A DNA stretch of 8,322 bases, from NCBI GenBank assembly GCA_028290305.1, contig JAQGKC010000503.1, forward strand, positions 1 through 8,322, read 5' to 3'. Within the stretch, counting starts at the first letter, position 1. Each line of letters opens with the position of its first letter. The DNA is from Bradyrhizobium sp. GTDB lineage: Bacteria > Pseudomonadota > Alphaproteobacteria > Rhizobiales > Xanthobacteraceae. The position numbers were made by a program, and so were the translations under genes. The notes under the pieces are model-generated. The model saw only the letters and a program-made list of their open reading frames with translations, was not told the DNA's origin and ran no database searches. Positions 6,253-8,322 of the stretch are shown one piece after another.

Positions 6253-7512
6253 TCAGAGCCGACGCCGTCCACCGCCGCCGAAGCGAAAGCCCCCGCCGAA
6301 GGCGCGTCGCTGCGGCCGGAAGGCCGGAGCGCGTGACCGCATGGCTTGGGGCCAAGCGTCGCTGCGTGGCCGCGCAAACTCTTGGCGCTCCGGCATCGGG
6401 CGATCTGCCCGAAGATCGCCGCCGTCACCGAGCCGATCCGGCAGAGCCGGTGCGATTCTCCTAGCATCAACGCCGCGGTCGTCCACCATTCCATGGGCTG
6501 CGTCGGGATGCTGGACATCGGTATGATCCCTGAACACGTCATTATGCTCAATGTCAGCACGATCCCTGAATGCCTCGCGAGCAGCCGCCTCGTTGGCAAC
6601 GCCGAAACGCCTCGTCAGGCCGGCGTTCTGATACGGAACGCCGTGGCGGTGCGCCGGGTCATGAGTCCAGGTGTTGTTGGCGACATTGATGTTGGTATGG
6701 TTGAAGACATTAAAGCGGTTGACGTTGATGATGACATTATGATTCCACCAGTCGCACCCGCCCCAAATGGCTGCGCTGACCGCCACACCTGCGGCGAACG
6801 AGACCACGTTGCTGGCGACGAAACCGGGCGGAGACCAATAAAACGGCGGATAGTCCGGATAGCCCCAGGCGCCATACGCCACGGCCGGATCGTAGACCGG
6901 GACGCTATAGACATCCGGGTTGACCGGTTCGATCACGATGGGTGGCGGAACATCGGAAGCAGCCACGCCAACCGGGGCCGGCGCCACCGTCACCACTTGC
7001 TGCGGTGTTGATTGCAGGTTTCCTGCCGCTTGCGCTTCGGCGCGCAGCTTCTGCACCGCGGCCAGCACGTCCTGTTGCTGCACCAAAAAGGCGTCGCCGA
7101 GTTGCTGCGTCCAGTCGAGCTTATCGCTCATCATCTGCAACGTTTGCGGCACTGCCGTGAGCGCCTTGACGCTTGGATCCCACGATTGCGTCTGCATCGC
7201 ATCTTGAAGCGCCTGGCCATTGACCATTGAATTATCATGCGACCATCGCGCCGCCTCGACGACCTCGAGCGGATAGGTCGAGGCCATCAGGACCTGGATC
7301 AGAAGCGGATCCGGATAAAGCGCGATTGGCGCCACCAACTGATCAATCTGTCCTTCGGACATCTTCTCTTCAATCGGCGTCTGGGTCTGGGCCGGCGCCG
7401 TAGCGGTGGCGTCTTGGGCGCGAGCCGGCGTAGCCGCGAGACCCCACATCAACACCAGCGGCGCAGCACACAAAGCGAGCCGGCCAAGCGCTATCTTCGT
7501 TTTACTTTTCAT
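6253..7512 (-). CDS. DUF3300 domain exported protein
   Basis: This 419-aa protein belongs to the DUF3300 family, whose function is unknown to me. ATG at 7512 has a textbook AAGGAGG 6 nt upstream; a longer frame to 7563 is not supported. A signal peptide covers residues 1-32 with a cut after ARA before QDA. The family core is well preserved: QLVAPIALYPDPLLIQVLMA (about 58-77), YPLEVVEAARW, the QSWDPSVKALTAVPQ stretch, KLDWTQQLGDAFLVQQQDV, then EPVNPDVYSVPVYDP (195-209). An aromatic AWGYPDYPPFYWSPP segment, WGGCDWWNHN (250-259) and HDPAHRHGVPY (284-294) follow. Beyond the core is a charged His/Asp/Arg region with a tandem 12-residue repeat and a Gly/Arg-rich end (FGGGFRFGGGGRRRL). The hydrophobic FVASNVVSFAAGVAVSAAIW stretch could be a membrane segment. 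It follows the small exported protein by 82 nt and may be co-transcribed with it. Confidence 0.92.
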   Translation of the reverse strand: MKSKTKIALGRLALCAAPLVLMWGLAATPARAQDATATAPAQTQTPIEEKMSEGQIDQLVAPIALYPDPLLIQVLMASTYPLEVVEAARWSHDNSMVNGQALQDAMQTQSWDPSVKALTAVPQTLQMMSDKLDWTQQLGDAFLVQQQDVLAAVQKLRAEAQAAGNLQSTPQQVVTVAPAPVGVAASDVPPPIVIEPVNPDVYSVPVYDPAVAYGAWGYPDYPPFYWSPPGFVASNVVSFAAGVAVSAAIWGGCDWWNHNVIINVNRFNVFNHTNINVANNTWTHDPAHRHGVPYQNAGLTRRFGVANEAAAREAFRDRADIEHNDVFRDHTDVQHPDAAHGMVDDRGVDARRIAPALPDRLGDGGDLRADRPMPERQEFARPRSDAWPQAMRSRAPAFRPQRRAFGGGFRFGGGGRRRL

Positions 7513-7518
7513 CTTTCG

Positions 7519-7525
7519 CCTCCTT
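7519..7525 (-). promoter_or_regulatory. Strong ribosome binding site of the DUF3300 gene
   Basis: On the minus strand AAGGAGG is followed by CGAAAG and ATG at 7512. It is the best Shine-Dalgarno in the window and fixes the start, suggesting that the gene is translated independently of its upstream neighbour. Confidence 0.75.
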
Positions 7526-7550
7526 TTATCGGTTGCCTGGGTCACTGACC

Positions 7551-7580
7551 GCCATCGGGACATCCCGGCCGCGCGATGGC
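7551..7580. repeat. Nested inverted repeat between the small exported protein and DUF3300 genes
   Basis: GCCATCG (7551-7557) pairs with CGATGGC (7574-7580). A competing inner stem CGGGA-CA-TCCCG (7556-7567) overlaps it, and GGTCA-C-TGACC (7540-7550) adjoins it. There is no U-tract. It may attenuate readthrough from the small gene into the DUF3300 gene, but this is only structural reasoning. Confidence 0.3.
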
Positions 7581-7594
7581 GATCTCGTGCTCAC

Positions 7595-7873
7595 TCAGGA
7601 GCAGATGCGCTGGTTGTTGTGCCAATAGCAGGCCGAGCCGCGGCGATAGGCGTAGACGTTGCCATACCGTCCCACCACCACCGCGCCGTTCCGGTTGAGG
7701 CCGACGGCGCCGCGAGAGCCGATGCAGCCGGCTCCAAACGCACTCCTGCCACAGGAGAAGGCATTGGCGTCGGGTACGCTGAGGACAACACCGAGCAATC
7801 CTGCAAGCGCAACCGCGGCAAGCTTGGCGCGTGACTTCTGCGACACGACAGGGAAACGAGACATCGTCTTCAT
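7595..7873 (-). CDS. Small exported four-cysteine protein
   Basis: This 92-aa protein has no function I can name. ATG at 7873 is preferred because AAGGAA lies 7 nt upstream and because a standard signal peptide then begins at once: a basic N-terminus, the hydrophobic stretch LAAVALAGLLGVVLSV, and a likely cut after ANA (residue 38). A longer frame to 8026 would translate the 43-bp element and destroy the signal. The mature part of about 54 residues has four cysteines (41, 50, 82, 91) in a C-x8-C ... C-x8-C arrangement that suggests two disulfides. It contains the AGCIGSRGAVGLNRNGAVVV motif and ends CYWHNNQRICS. Comparable tiny exported proteins with an AGC-G-GAV motif and a C-x-W-x-NG-x-R-x-C end are, from memory, common in Bradyrhizobium and often unnamed. 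It stands first in the minus-strand series, 97 nt downstream of the second 43-bp element. Confidence 0.8.
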   Translation of the reverse strand: MKTMSRFPVVSQKSRAKLAAVALAGLLGVVLSVPDANAFSCGRSAFGAGCIGSRGAVGLNRNGAVVVGRYGNVYAYRRGSACYWHNNQRICS

Positions 7874-8322
7874 GTTTGAATTCCTTTTCTTTCGAGTGTG
7901 AATATTGCGGGCTGGCCGCTTGGCCCTGCCCGCTCGCGGCAGACAAATGATCCAGCTGGCCACCGAAAACAAATACCGCTTCAATATGCAGGTATCGGCG
8001 CGGGCTATGGGCTGTCGCGATCGCACTCTTCCGCAATCGGACGGCAGCGCGGCACGATCGATTTTCGAGATATTCGATCAATGATTCCCGTTTGCGGGCG
8101 GGCGCCAATCGCCGGCTGAAGCCGATGGACGCGAAAAACTGTCATTGCTTCAGAACCGCATCACAGATCCGTGACCCGCCTGGCGATGGCTTCGACCGGT
8201 GGCAAGAAGGACGGTCGTCACGAAGCCTTCCGAAGTACGTCGCGACCCAAACAGCGAGAGCTCCACTCTTGAGCTTGCGAAAAATGCGGAACAATGGATG
8301 ATATCCGGGCGCAACTCTACGT
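7874..8322. other. Intergenic region upstream of the small exported protein
   Basis: No convincing gene lies in this right-hand stretch. It contains the second copy of the 43-bp element (7969-8011) and the leader of the small exported protein gene. Short plus- and minus-strand frames here have no recognisable motifs. An ATG at 8294 begins an open frame (MDDIRAQLY) that runs off the window and cannot be judged. Confidence 0.55.
7969..8011 (-). promoter_or_regulatory. 43-bp repeated upstream element, copy 2
   Basis: This is the same element as at 3654-3696: ATACC-N13-GGTAT arms (7973-7995) around TCAATATGC, 35 of 43 positions identical, same orientation. On the minus strand it reads GCATATTGAAG followed by CGGTATTTGT. 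It lies 97 nt upstream of the ATG of the small exported protein. Both copies are followed on the minus strand by GCGGGCAG at a similar distance (36 and 41 nt; 7926-7933 and 3606-3613), which may be part of the signal or chance. Confidence 0.6.

Noticed and set aside
6176..6355. Sixty-residue N-terminal extension of the ANL ligase
   Set aside because: It overlaps the DUF3300 coding sequence, is Arg/Ser-rich without homology, and the GTG at 6175 has a proper ribosome site.
8294..8322. Possible start of a plus-strand gene (MDDIRAQLY...) at the right edge
   Set aside because: Only nine codons are visible, there is no good ribosome site, and nothing can be recognised.

Overview
The window looks like a stretch of chromosome from a GC-rich alphaproteobacterium, most likely Bradyrhizobium or a close relative in the Nitrobacteraceae. 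This is inferred from family resemblance: a solitary short tyrosine recombinase, a DUF4403 protein paired with a secretory lipase, a long DUF3300 protein, and a tiny exported Cys protein with an AGC-G-RGAVG motif. No rRNA, tRNA, CRISPR array or insertion sequence is visible.

Layout. A plus-strand tyrosine recombinase occupies 233-859. It keeps all its catalytic residues but is cut by one in-frame TAA, and it ends at a strong hairpin (865-891). Every other gene lies on the minus strand. In transcription order from the right these are: a 92-aa exported protein (7873-7595), a DUF3300 exported protein (7512-6253), an adenylate-forming (ANL) acyl/aryl-CoA ligase-like enzyme (6175-4673), a MarC-family membrane protein broken by a single-base frameshift (4552-3880), then a DUF4403 exported protein (3518-2109) followed 3 nt later by an exported lipase-family alpha/beta hydrolase (2105-939).

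How the parts fit. Four of the seven genes encode proteins with clear signal peptides and a fifth is an integral membrane protein, so the window is mainly an envelope/secretion neighbourhood. A 43-bp element with ATACC-N13-GGTAT inverted arms occurs twice (3654-3696 and 7969-8011; 35 of 43 bases identical, same orientation). One copy lies upstream of the DUF4403-lipase pair and the other upstream of the small exported protein and DUF3300 gene. It is the best candidate for a shared regulatory signal and the most interesting observation here. The ANL ligase is visibly more AT-rich than the flanking genes and may have a different history. The two broken genes each carry a single lesion, so they are either recently inactivated or affected by sequence errors.

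I found no convincing multi-gene novel defence, secretion or biosynthetic system.
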